DNA of 36,827 nucleotides, from NCBI GenBank assembly GCA_026647565.1, contig JAPKGU010000016.1:1-36827 (forward strand). Direction: 5' to 3'. Positions 1 to 6,236 of the stretch are shown piece by piece (position 1 is the stretch's first letter; each line of letters opens with the position of its first letter). The DNA comes from Phycisphaerales bacterium (GTDB lineage Bacteria > Planctomycetota > Phycisphaerae > Phycisphaerales > UBA1924). The position numbers were made by a program, and so were the translations under genes. The notes under the pieces are model-generated. The model was not told where the DNA came from. It saw nothing but the letters and a program-made list of their open reading frames with translations, and made no database searches.

Positions 1-562
1 GGAGGGCCGCCACCTGGTCCGCGCGAAGGTGGGGCCGGGCGCGCAGGTGGATCCCCGGGAGCTTCACACCGCGGCAGGGGTGGTCGAGCTCGAGGCCGAG
101 GTCCGACTTCATCGTCGTGAAGGCCGCCGCGAGGACCGAGAACTCCGTCTCGACGGAGGAGGCCTCCTGCCTCGCGGCGAGGTCGTTCACGGCCTCCTGC
201 ACCTCGGCCCTGGTGATGGAGGAAACGGGCCGAACCCCTACCCGCTTCACCCAGCGTGCGAGAGCCGAGGGCCGCCCCCTGACGGTGCCGGGTGCGAGGC
301 GGGCCTTCCAGGCCTTCAGGATGCGAGGGGCGAGCTCGGCGAGGGAGGCGGCCTCCCCGCTGTGGGGGAGGAGGGGGCGCCCCTCCCGCAGGGCTTCCGC
401 GCCGCAGTAGTAGGCGAGGGTCCTCTCGGCGTCCCGGTAGGTGGCGCCGGCCTTCTGCATCCTCCTCCGGCCGGTGGGGTCGGTCCAGGTGACGTAGTAC
501 CCGGGGTAGAGGGTGCCGTCCTTCCGCTTCCTCCTCAGGATGGAGCCGAACCGTCGCTTCAA
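1..562 (-). CDS. Tyrosine recombinase (phage-type integrase), N-terminal part, runs off left edge
   Basis: Reading the minus strand from a TTG at 562 gives an open frame of 187 codons that leaves the window. It begins LKRRFGSILRRKRKDG, continues with TLYPGYYVTWTDPTGRRRMQ (AP2-like arm-binding style), then a helical segment containing APGTVRGRPSALARWVKR and RAEVQEAVNDLAAR. This is the usual layout of a phage integrase: arm-binding domain, then SAM-like core-binding domain (about residues 70-165). The catalytic R-H-R-Y domain would lie beyond position 1, so activity cannot be judged. The TTG start is chosen because GGAGA sits 6-7 nt upstream; a GTG at 584 has no such site. Codon use (many AGG/CGG/CCC) differs from the genes after 860. 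The family call is by recognition of motif style, not by a search. Confidence 0.72.
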   Translation of the reverse strand, partial: MKRRFGSILRRKRKDGTLYPGYYVTWTDPTGRRRMQKAGATYRDAERTLAYYCGAEALREGRPLLPHSGEAASLAELAPRILKAWKARLAPGTVRGRPSALARWVKRVGVRPVSSITRAEVQEAVNDLAARQEASSVETEFSVLAAAFTTMKSDLGLELDHPCRGVKLPGIHLRARPHLRADQVAAL

Positions 563-616
563 GGGGGGTCTCCGGGCACGCCACGAGTGGCCCGAACTGA
601 CGTGCGCGTAGGTAGC

Positions 617-670
617 GTGGCCCCCTGCTCCGGCGTAGTTTGAATAGAACGGCGGGAAGCAGGGGGCCAC
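617..670. repeat. 13-bp perfect inverted repeat between divergent integrase and HNH genes
   Basis: GTGGCCCCCTGCT at 617-629 is the exact reverse complement of AGCAGGGGGCCAC at 658-670, with a 28-nt AT-richer spacer. It fills the short gap between the integrase start (562, minus) and the HNH start (681, plus), where promoters for both would lie. It could be a paired operator, recombinase arm sites or a hairpin. Only the symmetry is directly seen. Confidence 0.6.
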
Positions 671-680
671 CCTCCTCGCC

Positions 681-878
681 ATGCCGACCAGGTCCCCTCG
701 CCCCTGCCCCGTGAACGGCTGCCGTGAGAAGGTGGCCGACGGTGGCCGCTGCCCCACCCACCGGGTGCAGAGGGACCGCGCCCTCGACGAGAGGCGGGAC
801 CAGGAGGTCGTGCGGCTCTACCGCACGGTGCGCTGGCTGAAGCTCCGGCGCGAGGGTCCAGCCCTGAGTCAAAGATGA
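681..878 (+). pseudogene. HNH endonuclease, 5' part only, truncated at about 855
   Basis: The product starts MPTRSPRPCPVNGC and continues REKVADGGRCPTH, then a basic helix and TVRWLKLRRE. This is the N-terminal pattern of phage HNH homing-type endonucleases, which begin with a zinc-binding CPxxGC...GGRCxxH segment and then a WxxLRR helix before the HNH core. After the glutamate codon at 852-854 the frame reads GPALSQR and stops, with no HNH motif. The break coincides within a few bases with the break in the sugar-binding protein on the other strand. So the HNH core is missing because different DNA is joined here, not because of a point mutation. No function is expected from this fragment. Confidence 0.6.
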
Positions 879-1287
879 CAACGGGGATGTTCGCGGCCTT
901 TGCCTCCTTGACGGGTCCGACGAGGGCGCGATTGTCGAGTGGCGCGAGAACGATGGCGTCGTAGCGGCCGGAGCCGATGAGGTTCTGGACGAGCGAGATC
1001 TGCTGGGCGCGGTCGTCCTCTCGTTCGGGGCCTCGGAAGGTCATCTGGACACCGAGGTCGGAGGCGGCGCGGGCGGCGCCGGCCTGGACGGTGCGCCAGA
1101 ACTCGTGGGTCGTGCCCTTGGGGACAACGGCGATGCGGAGCTGCTTTTCGGATTCTTTCTCGGCGGGAGGGGCTGAGGAGGAAGGCGATGCGGGCTGCTT
1201 CTCGCAGGAGAGGGCGGAGGCGAGGATTGCCGCGGCGAGTGCGAGACGCGGGAGGGCGCGTGCGAATGATGCTGCGTATGGGGTCAA
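855..1287 (-). pseudogene. Periplasmic sugar-binding lipoprotein (RbsB/Peripla_BP_4 type), 3' part missing
   Basis: This is the substrate-binding lipoprotein of a ribose-type sugar ABC transporter, cut after about 143 residues. Seen: a TTG start at 1287 with GGAG 7 nt upstream; a signal peptide ending near SALSC (Cys about 27); a Ser/Pro/Glu linker; then RIAVVPKGTTHEFWRTVQAG, DRAQQISLVQNLI, YDAIVLAPLDNRALVGPVK and IPVVIFDSGLD. This is the typical first lobe of the fold. Homologues continue with a segment like YVSFVATDN and a second lobe. Here the frame instead becomes an Arg/Pro/Ala-rich shadow of the phage DNA. It is divergent from the sugar mutarotase at 1357, so it probably served uptake of the same sugar. 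An upstream in-frame start at 1428 was discarded because it overlaps that gene. Confidence 0.75.
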
Positions 1288-1326
1288 GGTTCGGCTCCGC
1301 GTGCGTGAGCGATGCGATGGCGAGCG

Positions 1327-1334
1327 AGTATAAG
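1327..1334. promoter_or_regulatory. Overlapping divergent -10 elements between sugar-binding protein and mutarotase
   Basis: AGTATAAG reads as TATACT on the minus strand (1332-1327) and TATAAG on the plus strand (1329-1334); each matches the -10 consensus at 5 of 6 positions. Spacing fits leaders of roughly 33 nt for the minus gene and 16 nt for the plus gene. No convincing -35 was found on either side, so an activator may be needed. Confidence 0.35.
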
Positions 1335-1356
1335 CGGAAGAGAAAGGGGTGAGCGA

Positions 1357-1698
1357 ATGCCGGTCTTTGCGCAGGCGATCGACCTCGTGGATGATGCGGC
1401 GTTGATCGCCGAGTATGAGCGGCATCACCGAGCGGTGTGGCCGGAGGTGGAGCGCGGGCTGCGGGCGATCGGGATCCGGGAGATGCGGATCTGGCGGCTC
1501 GGGACGCGGCTCTTCATGGTGTTCGAGGCGGCGGAGGGGTTTGAGCCGGCGCGGGACTACCAGAGATACGCGGAGGATCCGCGGTGCAGCGCGTGGGATG
1601 AGTTGATGAGGACGTACCAGCGGCGGGTGCCGGGCGCGCGCGAGGGCGAGTGGTGGGCGGCGATGGCGGAGGTGTATTCGCTGGGTGATGTGAGATGA
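1357..1698 (+). CDS. L-fucose/L-rhamnose mutarotase family protein (DUF718)
   Basis: A 113-residue protein of the RhaM/FucM-like family, which interconverts anomers of L-rhamnose or L-fucose so that the downstream isomerase receives the correct form. The family signature is clear: the YERHHRAVWPEV helix (about residues 20-31), IGIREMRIWRLGTRLFMVFE (about 38-57), and a C-terminal ARDYQRYAEDPRCSAWDELM with EWW. The IDLVDDAALIAEYERHH form is closer to the longer fucose-type members than to E. coli RhaM. The start is the ATG at 1357, with AAAGGGG 7 nt upstream; an in-frame start at 1312 lies in the divergent promoter region. Its neighbour is a broken sugar-binding lipoprotein, consistent with a deoxysugar uptake locus. 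Which sugar is used cannot be decided from the sequence. Confidence 0.82.
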   Translation: MPVFAQAIDLVDDAALIAEYERHHRAVWPEVERGLRAIGIREMRIWRLGTRLFMVFEAAEGFEPARDYQRYAEDPRCSAWDELMRTYQRRVPGAREGEWWAAMAEVYSLGDVR

Positions 1699-1720
1699 AG
1701 GAGCGGGACCGAGGGTGTGG

Positions 1721-3154
1721 TCACCGCTCGTCGGCGAAGAGTTCGATGAACGTGAGGAAGTCGAGGATGTCGACGATGCCGTCGGGGGAGAGATCGGCGC
1801 GGGGGTCCTGGGCGTCGAGGTCCGCGATGAAGTCGAGGATGTCGAGGATGTCGTGGATGCAGTCGCGGTTCCAGTCGGAGAGGAACTGGTGGCGGGCGAT
1901 CATGGCCTCGGCCTGGATGCAGGTGGCGGGGAAGGTCTCGCGGGCACACGGCAGGATGTCGTTGGGCGGAGGGTTGAAGCTTCCACCCCGAAGCTCGTAG
2001 GACATGGAGAGGACCTTCTGCTCCTGGTAGAACCAGTCGACGCTGCTTCCGGAGACGGCATAGATCGTGGAGTAGATGGGACCTGGCTGGTAGTTTCGGC
2101 CGTGCACGGCGCGGATGGCCAGTCGCATCGCTTCGCCCGTGGCGGCGAGCTGGGCCTGATGGGCTGTCGGAAGTGGCGACCATCCCCACGACCAGAGGAT
2201 GAGCTGGCCGTACGAGTGGATGTCGTTGTGGCCCTTGATCTCAGGGCGGGCGAGGACGAGATCGCGGAGCGCCTGGGTTTCAGGCTCGGAGAAGGGACCC
2301 GTGCCCCAGTAGATGCTGCTTTCGGGGTCGTCCGAGCCGGCGGCCCAGCCGAGTCCCGGGACGCCCCACATGTGCCCCCAGTTGCGATTGTTGTCGACGC
2401 CGAACGAGCCGCCGGCGTTGGGGCGGCGGTTCTTTCGCCAGAAGCGTTCGGTGGTCCATGTGTGGACGTATCCGTCCGGATTGGCGACTGGGACGATGAT
2501 GAAGTCGGCGCCTGCGAGGAGGTTGGTCACGTAGGCGTCCGAGCCCTCGAGGCGCACGAGCTGATCGGCGACGTACATGGCGTTCATGACGGTGATCCAC
2601 TCGCGGGCGTGCTGCGTCGCGTTGAGGAGCATCGCTGGCTTGCAGCGACCGAGGTCTGCGGCGTCGTTGGCGATGCGCATGGCGCGGATGGGGCGCCCTT
2701 CGATGGAGTGGCCGATGTCGAAGAGGGTGACGAGATCGGGGCGGAGTGCCGCGAGCTCGGCCATGTAGGCCTCGACGGCGGCGAGGTTCTTGTAGTCGTC
2801 GAACCACGAAGCGGTCCGGGGCCGGGGCGCGAGAAGACGGGCGGACTCGGCGTCGATGACCGCCTGGAGGTTCTGGACGGTGACGGTGAAGGGGATGTCG
2901 CTGGCGACGAGGGCGTCGAAGCGGTCGGGGGGGACGCGGAAGTCGGCGGGCTGGTCGCGGCGGATCTCGCAGCCCATGTGTTCGATGCCGAGGGCGTCGA
3001 GGGTGAGAAGGTCGCGGGGGTTTCGGGGGGTGATGGTGACGATGCGGTGATTGTCGTAACGGACGACTGGGTCGCCGGGACGGGCATCGGGCTGGGCGAG
3101 GACGGGGAGGGTCGACGACGCGAGTGCGAAGAGGGCGGCAATCGGGCGGTGCAT
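1721..3154 (-). CDS. Secreted zinc carboxypeptidase (M14) with C-terminal dockerin-like repeats
   Basis: A 477-residue exported metallocarboxypeptidase that would remove C-terminal residues from peptides outside the cytoplasm. Residues 1-20 form a signal peptide ending VLA. A propeptide-like region precedes the M14 domain (about 118-420). Catalytic elements visible: H182 and E185 in QHAREW, R257 in DNNRNW, H313 in IHSYG (third zinc ligand), Y365 in IYAVSGSS and the general base E387 in YELRGG. The tail holds two related segments, SDWNRDCIHDILDILDFIAD (426-445) and DLSPDGIVDILDFLTFIELF (454-473). These resemble the paired calcium-binding repeats found at the ends of Phycisphaerae extracellular enzymes. 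The start is ATG 3154 with GGAGG 5 nt upstream. It is tail-to-tail with the mutarotase, 22 bp apart. Confidence 0.9.
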   Translation of the reverse strand: MHRPIAALFALASSTLPVLAQPDARPGDPVVRYDNHRIVTITPRNPRDLLTLDALGIEHMGCEIRRDQPADFRVPPDRFDALVASDIPFTVTVQNLQAVIDAESARLLAPRPRTASWFDDYKNLAAVEAYMAELAALRPDLVTLFDIGHSIEGRPIRAMRIANDAADLGRCKPAMLLNATQHAREWITVMNAMYVADQLVRLEGSDAYVTNLLAGADFIIVPVANPDGYVHTWTTERFWRKNRRPNAGGSFGVDNNRNWGHMWGVPGLGWAAGSDDPESSIYWGTGPFSEPETQALRDLVLARPEIKGHNDIHSYGQLILWSWGWSPLPTAHQAQLAATGEAMRLAIRAVHGRNYQPGPIYSTIYAVSGSSVDWFYQEQKVLSMSYELRGGSFNPPPNDILPCARETFPATCIQAEAMIARHQFLSDWNRDCIHDILDILDFIADLDAQDPRADLSPDGIVDILDFLTFIELFADER

Positions 3155-3261
3155 GGTGACCTCCGTGGGACGAGCGTGAACCGGCTCAGTCTCTCATGTC
3201 CGTACGGGGAACGCCAGCGGATTCGTCGCGAGGCGCGTGAAATGGGGCTGGAACCCCCGCG

Positions 3262-4848
3262 TCAGCGGGCGACCTCGATGGCGCGGGTCTCACGGAGGAC
3301 GGTGACCTTGATCTCGCCGGGGAAGGTCATTTCGTCGGAGACACGCTTGGCGATCTGGTGGGCGATGAGGAAGGCCTCATCGTCGCCGACTTTCGCTGCG
3401 TCGAGCATGACGCGGACCTCGCGTCCGGCCTGGATCGCGTACGCCTCGGTGACGCCCTTGAAGCCGAGGGCGATGTCCTGGAGCTGGGTGAGGCGCTGGA
3501 CATAGCGCTCCATGCTCTCGCGGCGTGCGCCGGGGCGGGCGGAAGAGACAGCGTCGGCGGCCATGATGATGGGCGTGTAGAAGGTGGTCGAGGGGATGTC
3601 GCCGTGGTGGCCCCCGATGACGTTGAGGACGGGTTCCTTCTCGCCGTGCTGCTTGGCGAAGTCCATGCCGATCTTGGGGTGGCCGCCTTCCATTTCGTGG
3701 TCCATGGCCTTGCCGATGTCGTGGAGGAATCCGCAGCGTCGGGCGAGTGCGCCGTCGAGGCCGAGCTGCTCGGCGATGATCTGCGAGAGATAGGCGACCT
3801 CGACAGAGTGGCGGAGGACGTTCTGCCCGTACGAGGTGCGGTAGTGGAGCTTGCCCATCGCCTCGATGATCTTGGGATGGACGTTGCGGAGATTGGTCTC
3901 GACGATGGCTTCCTTGCCGAACTTGATGATGCTCTCGTTGATCTCCTTGCGGACCTTCTCGATGATCTCCTCGATGCGTGCGGGGTGCATGCGTCCGTCG
4001 GCGATGAGGCGTTCGAGCGATTCGACGGCGATGGCCTGGCGGACCTTGTCGAAGCACGAGACGACGATGACGCCGGGGGTGTCGTCCACGATGATGTTGA
4101 CGCCGGCGGCCTGCTCGAAGGCGCGGATGTTCCGGCCCTCGCGTCCGATGATCCGTCCCTTCATGTCGTCGGAGGGGATGGCGACGGTGCGGACGGTGGA
4201 CTCTGAGGTGTGCTCGGTCGCGTAGCGCTGGATCGCCATGAGGGTGATCTCGCGGGCGTTCTTGGCGGCCTCCTCCTCGGCCTGCTCGGTGAGCTTTCTC
4301 GTCAGCTTGGCGACGTCGAGCCGGCAATCGGCCTCGACGCGATGCAGCAGTTCCTCCCTGGCCTGCTCGACGGTGAGATCGGCGATCTGGTGGAGCTTCT
4401 GCGTCTGCTGCTGGACGAGCTGCTCGGCCTGGGCCTCGCGGGCCTGGGAGCGTTCGTCGCGTGCGCGGAGGGATTCGGCCTGCTTGGCCAGAGAGGACTC
4501 CCGCTGAGCGAGGGTCTCTTCCTTGCGGTCGATCAGGTCCTCGCGTTTGGCGAGGCGGCGTTCGACCTCTCGAAGCTCGGCGCGAGCGGACTCGGTCTCC
4601 TTGTCGAACTGCTCCTTGCGGGCGAGCGTCTGGCGTTCGGCATCGAGACGGAGCGCCTCGGCCTGGGTCTTCGCGTCGGCGGAGGCGCGCTCGATGATCT
4701 GCGCGGCCTCGGCCTTGGCGCGGGCGAGGGAGCGGCCCGAGAGAATCTGGCAGAGAAAGAAGCCGGCGCCAAGCCCGGCGACGAGCGTGACGACCGCGAG
4801 CAGGATCGCGTCGGCGCCGATCGCGGCCAGCGTGAGGGTTGTGTTCAT
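3262..4848 (-). CDS. rny: Ribonuclease Y
   Basis: RNase Y is a membrane-anchored endoribonuclease that initiates mRNA decay. The 528-residue product shows the standard order: an N-terminal membrane helix (about 8-33), a long charged coiled coil (about 40-200), a KH RNA-binding domain with GRIIGREGRN (231-240), and an HD domain with FLHDIGKAMDHE (H376, D377). The C-terminal region, ending IKVTVLRETRAIEVAR, is also typical. Length matches the family (about 515-530). The start is the ATG at 4848, preceded by GGAAGGAC at good distance; the in-frame extension to 4938 has no support. A strong-looking promoter about 380 nt upstream (5237-5266) would give a long leader. Confidence 0.96.
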   Translation of the reverse strand: MNTTLTLAAIGADAILLAVVTLVAGLGAGFFLCQILSGRSLARAKAEAAQIIERASADAKTQAEALRLDAERQTLARKEQFDKETESARAELREVERRLAKREDLIDRKEETLAQRESSLAKQAESLRARDERSQAREAQAEQLVQQQTQKLHQIADLTVEQAREELLHRVEADCRLDVAKLTRKLTEQAEEEAAKNAREITLMAIQRYATEHTSESTVRTVAIPSDDMKGRIIGREGRNIRAFEQAAGVNIIVDDTPGVIVVSCFDKVRQAIAVESLERLIADGRMHPARIEEIIEKVRKEINESIIKFGKEAIVETNLRNVHPKIIEAMGKLHYRTSYGQNVLRHSVEVAYLSQIIAEQLGLDGALARRCGFLHDIGKAMDHEMEGGHPKIGMDFAKQHGEKEPVLNVIGGHHGDIPSTTFYTPIIMAADAVSSARPGARRESMERYVQRLTQLQDIALGFKGVTEAYAIQAGREVRVMLDAAKVGDDEAFLIAHQIAKRVSDEMTFPGEIKVTVLRETRAIEVAR

Positions 4849-5211
4849 CCTGACACGTCCTTCCGACACCGAGGCGCCGATGCGCTCGGCGAGCATGGTC
4901 GCCGTGTCGTGGGGTCGGTTGCCGGGATCCCGATGCATGGAGCGAGGGCTGGAGCGTTCACGGATGCCCCGTGCGTGTCGTTATGCGGCTGCTCCTGGCG
5001 ACGATCCGTTCCGGATCGAAGTTGGACTGGGACGCTGGCACACGACACACTCGAAGACACAGGGGACGCACTGGCGCGAGAAACGCGCCGCCGATCGCTC
5101 GTGGCAACCTCCGTGGGACAAGGGCTGGAGACCCTCGAACCGGTCAGTTGCGCATGAACGGAAACTCATGCTGCCGACTCACGTAGTTCAACGACCGTAC
5201 AAAGTCACCGC

Positions 5212-5227
5212 CCGGGAACGTTCCCGG
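5212..5227. repeat. 16-bp perfect palindrome at predicted 5' end of rny transcript
   Basis: CCGGGAACGTTCCCGG is fully self-complementary. It lies just downstream of the -10 element of the minus-strand promoter, covering about +3 to +18. As DNA it could be an operator for a dimeric regulator. As RNA it could form a 6-bp hairpin with an ACGT/ACGU loop. Confidence 0.55.
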
Positions 5228-5236
5228 ACCTTTCGC

Positions 5237-5266
5237 ATTGTACGTGAAACACCGAACCGCGTCCAA
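5237..5266 (-). promoter_or_regulatory. Sigma-70-like promoter reading toward rny
   Basis: On the minus strand, TTGGAC (5266-5261) is followed after 18 nt by TACAAT (5242-5237). These match TTGACA at 4 of 6 and TATAAT at 5 of 6 positions. Transcription would start near 5230 and read through the leader into rny at 4848. It is placed after the stop codon of the PilZ-like gene at 5298, so rny need not depend on read-through from upstream. Confidence 0.5.
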
Positions 5267-5297
5267 GCGCTGCGATGGGTGAGGAACGGCCTCGGGG

Positions 5298-6155
5298 TCA
5301 GGCCGCCTTGCGCACGCAGGCGGTCGAGGCGGCGCGACGACCGACGTACCGGGCCATCTGCTCGGCGACGAACTCGCGGTGTACCGCATGGAACCCGAAC
5401 TCAAAGGCGACGCCGGCGTAGACTCGACCCGCGCTGTCCGCGTGGGTGTGGGCGAGGCGGGCGGTGAGGCCCAGGGGCGCCTCGATCTCCGGGCGAAGGT
5501 CGATGCGGAGCCAGAAGATACGGTGGTGATCGAGAGGGCCGGCTTCGGCACGATCGATGAGGAGCCCGGCGCCGCCGCCACCGACGTTGGCGAGTGAGCC
5601 GAGAGATCGCGGGCCGACCTCGGGAAGGACCGGCGCGGGGATGTCGCCGGAGGACGAGGCATTGCTGTGCTGGAGTTCGTGGATCTGCGCCTGGTTTGCG
5701 ACCTCCGCGACGATGGCGGAGGCGGGGTCGAGGAGGGGCCAGATCTCAACGGACGGGAGCGCGATGCCGCCGAGCGTCACGCGGTAGAAGGAGCGTCTGG
5801 AGCAGCGTTCGACCTGCGCGGGCGTGGCGATGCGGAGGGCAGCGGGTCCCCTTGTGAGCGAGGGCGTCTGTCCGAGGACCGTGCTCCTGAACATCCAGCG
5901 GTTCTGTCCGATGGTCATGGCGCCGATGAGCTCGGTGCCTTCGGGGAGTCGCGCGGGGGCGTTGAGCGTTGTGGGATTCTCGACGACGAGTTCGGCGTCG
6001 GTGACGGCGAGGAGCCGGACGCGCCAGACGACATCGGTACGACCCCCGCGCTGGTCATCGGAGCAAGCGATGGCGAGTTCGATGCCGCCACCGCGCTGGG
6101 CGATCTCGGCAAGGCAGTCCATCCATCGCTCGGTTCTTGACCTGTTTGCGGGCAC
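5298..6155 (-). CDS. PilZ / YcgR-like cyclic-di-GMP-binding protein
   Basis: A 285-residue cytoplasmic protein with the two-part layout of YcgR-type receptors. An N-terminal beta domain (about 22-112) contains LPEGTELIGAMTIGQNRWMF, the position of the YcgR_N fold. The PilZ domain begins at ERCSRRSFYRVTLGG (116-130), whose RRSFYR matches the RRxxFR ligand-binding motif. The second PilZ motif, D/NxSxxG, appears in relaxed form as ANVGGGGAGLLI. The C-terminal VYAGVAFEF strand is also typical. Start: GTG at 6155 with AAGGAG 6 nt upstream. The nearby HD-GYP phosphodiesterase (11198-12844) belongs to the same signalling theme, though the genes are not in one operon. The output target is unknown. 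The relaxed second motif leaves some doubt about ligand binding. Confidence 0.72.
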   Translation of the reverse strand: MPANRSRTERWMDCLAEIAQRGGGIELAIACSDDQRGGRTDVVWRVRLLAVTDAELVVENPTTLNAPARLPEGTELIGAMTIGQNRWMFRSTVLGQTPSLTRGPAALRIATPAQVERCSRRSFYRVTLGGIALPSVEIWPLLDPASAIVAEVANQAQIHELQHSNASSSGDIPAPVLPEVGPRSLGSLANVGGGGAGLLIDRAEAGPLDHHRIFWLRIDLRPEIEAPLGLTARLAHTHADSAGRVYAGVAFEFGFHAVHREFVAEQMARYVGRRAASTACVRKAA

Positions 6156-6236
6156 GGCTTGCTCCTTGAGCGGGGGTGCCGCTAAGGATCGACGATTCTG
6201 GCGATGGAGTTGAAGGGGGAGCTGTAAGGGTGCGGT

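Larger units (their letters stand above)
4849..5297. other. 449-bp intergenic region / probable rny leader
   Basis: No convincing gene was found on either strand between rny and the PilZ-like gene. The reading frames here lack ribosome sites and resemble no known protein. The region contains a minus-strand promoter (5237-5266) and, at the predicted 5' end of its transcript, a 16-bp palindrome (5212-5227). The remaining roughly 360 nt would be an untranslated leader for rny. No tRNA-like or riboswitch-like fold was recognised by eye. Confidence 0.5.

Noticed and set aside
29-643. Plus-strand open frame across the left end
   Set aside because: It mirrors the integrase on the opposite strand; the minus-strand reading has recognisable integrase domains and a ribosome site, this one has neither.
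1-880. A complete prophage or genomic island at the left end
   Set aside because: Only a partial integrase and an HNH fragment are present; no capsid, terminase or replication genes are in the window, so only a fragment can be claimed.
1287-1428. N-terminal extension of the sugar-binding protein to 1428
   Set aside because: It overlaps the divergent mutarotase and would bury the signal peptide; TTG 1287 has a good ribosome site.
1715-3505. Long plus-strand open frame of 596 codons
   Set aside because: It is antisense to the M14 carboxypeptidase and rny, has the Val/Gly/Asp-rich look of a GC-bias shadow, and carries no family motif.
5144-5749. Minus-strand frame overlapping the PilZ-like gene and the rny leader
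   Set aside because: It is an alternative frame of the PilZ gene with Ser/Pro/Arg-rich shadow composition and no ribosome site.
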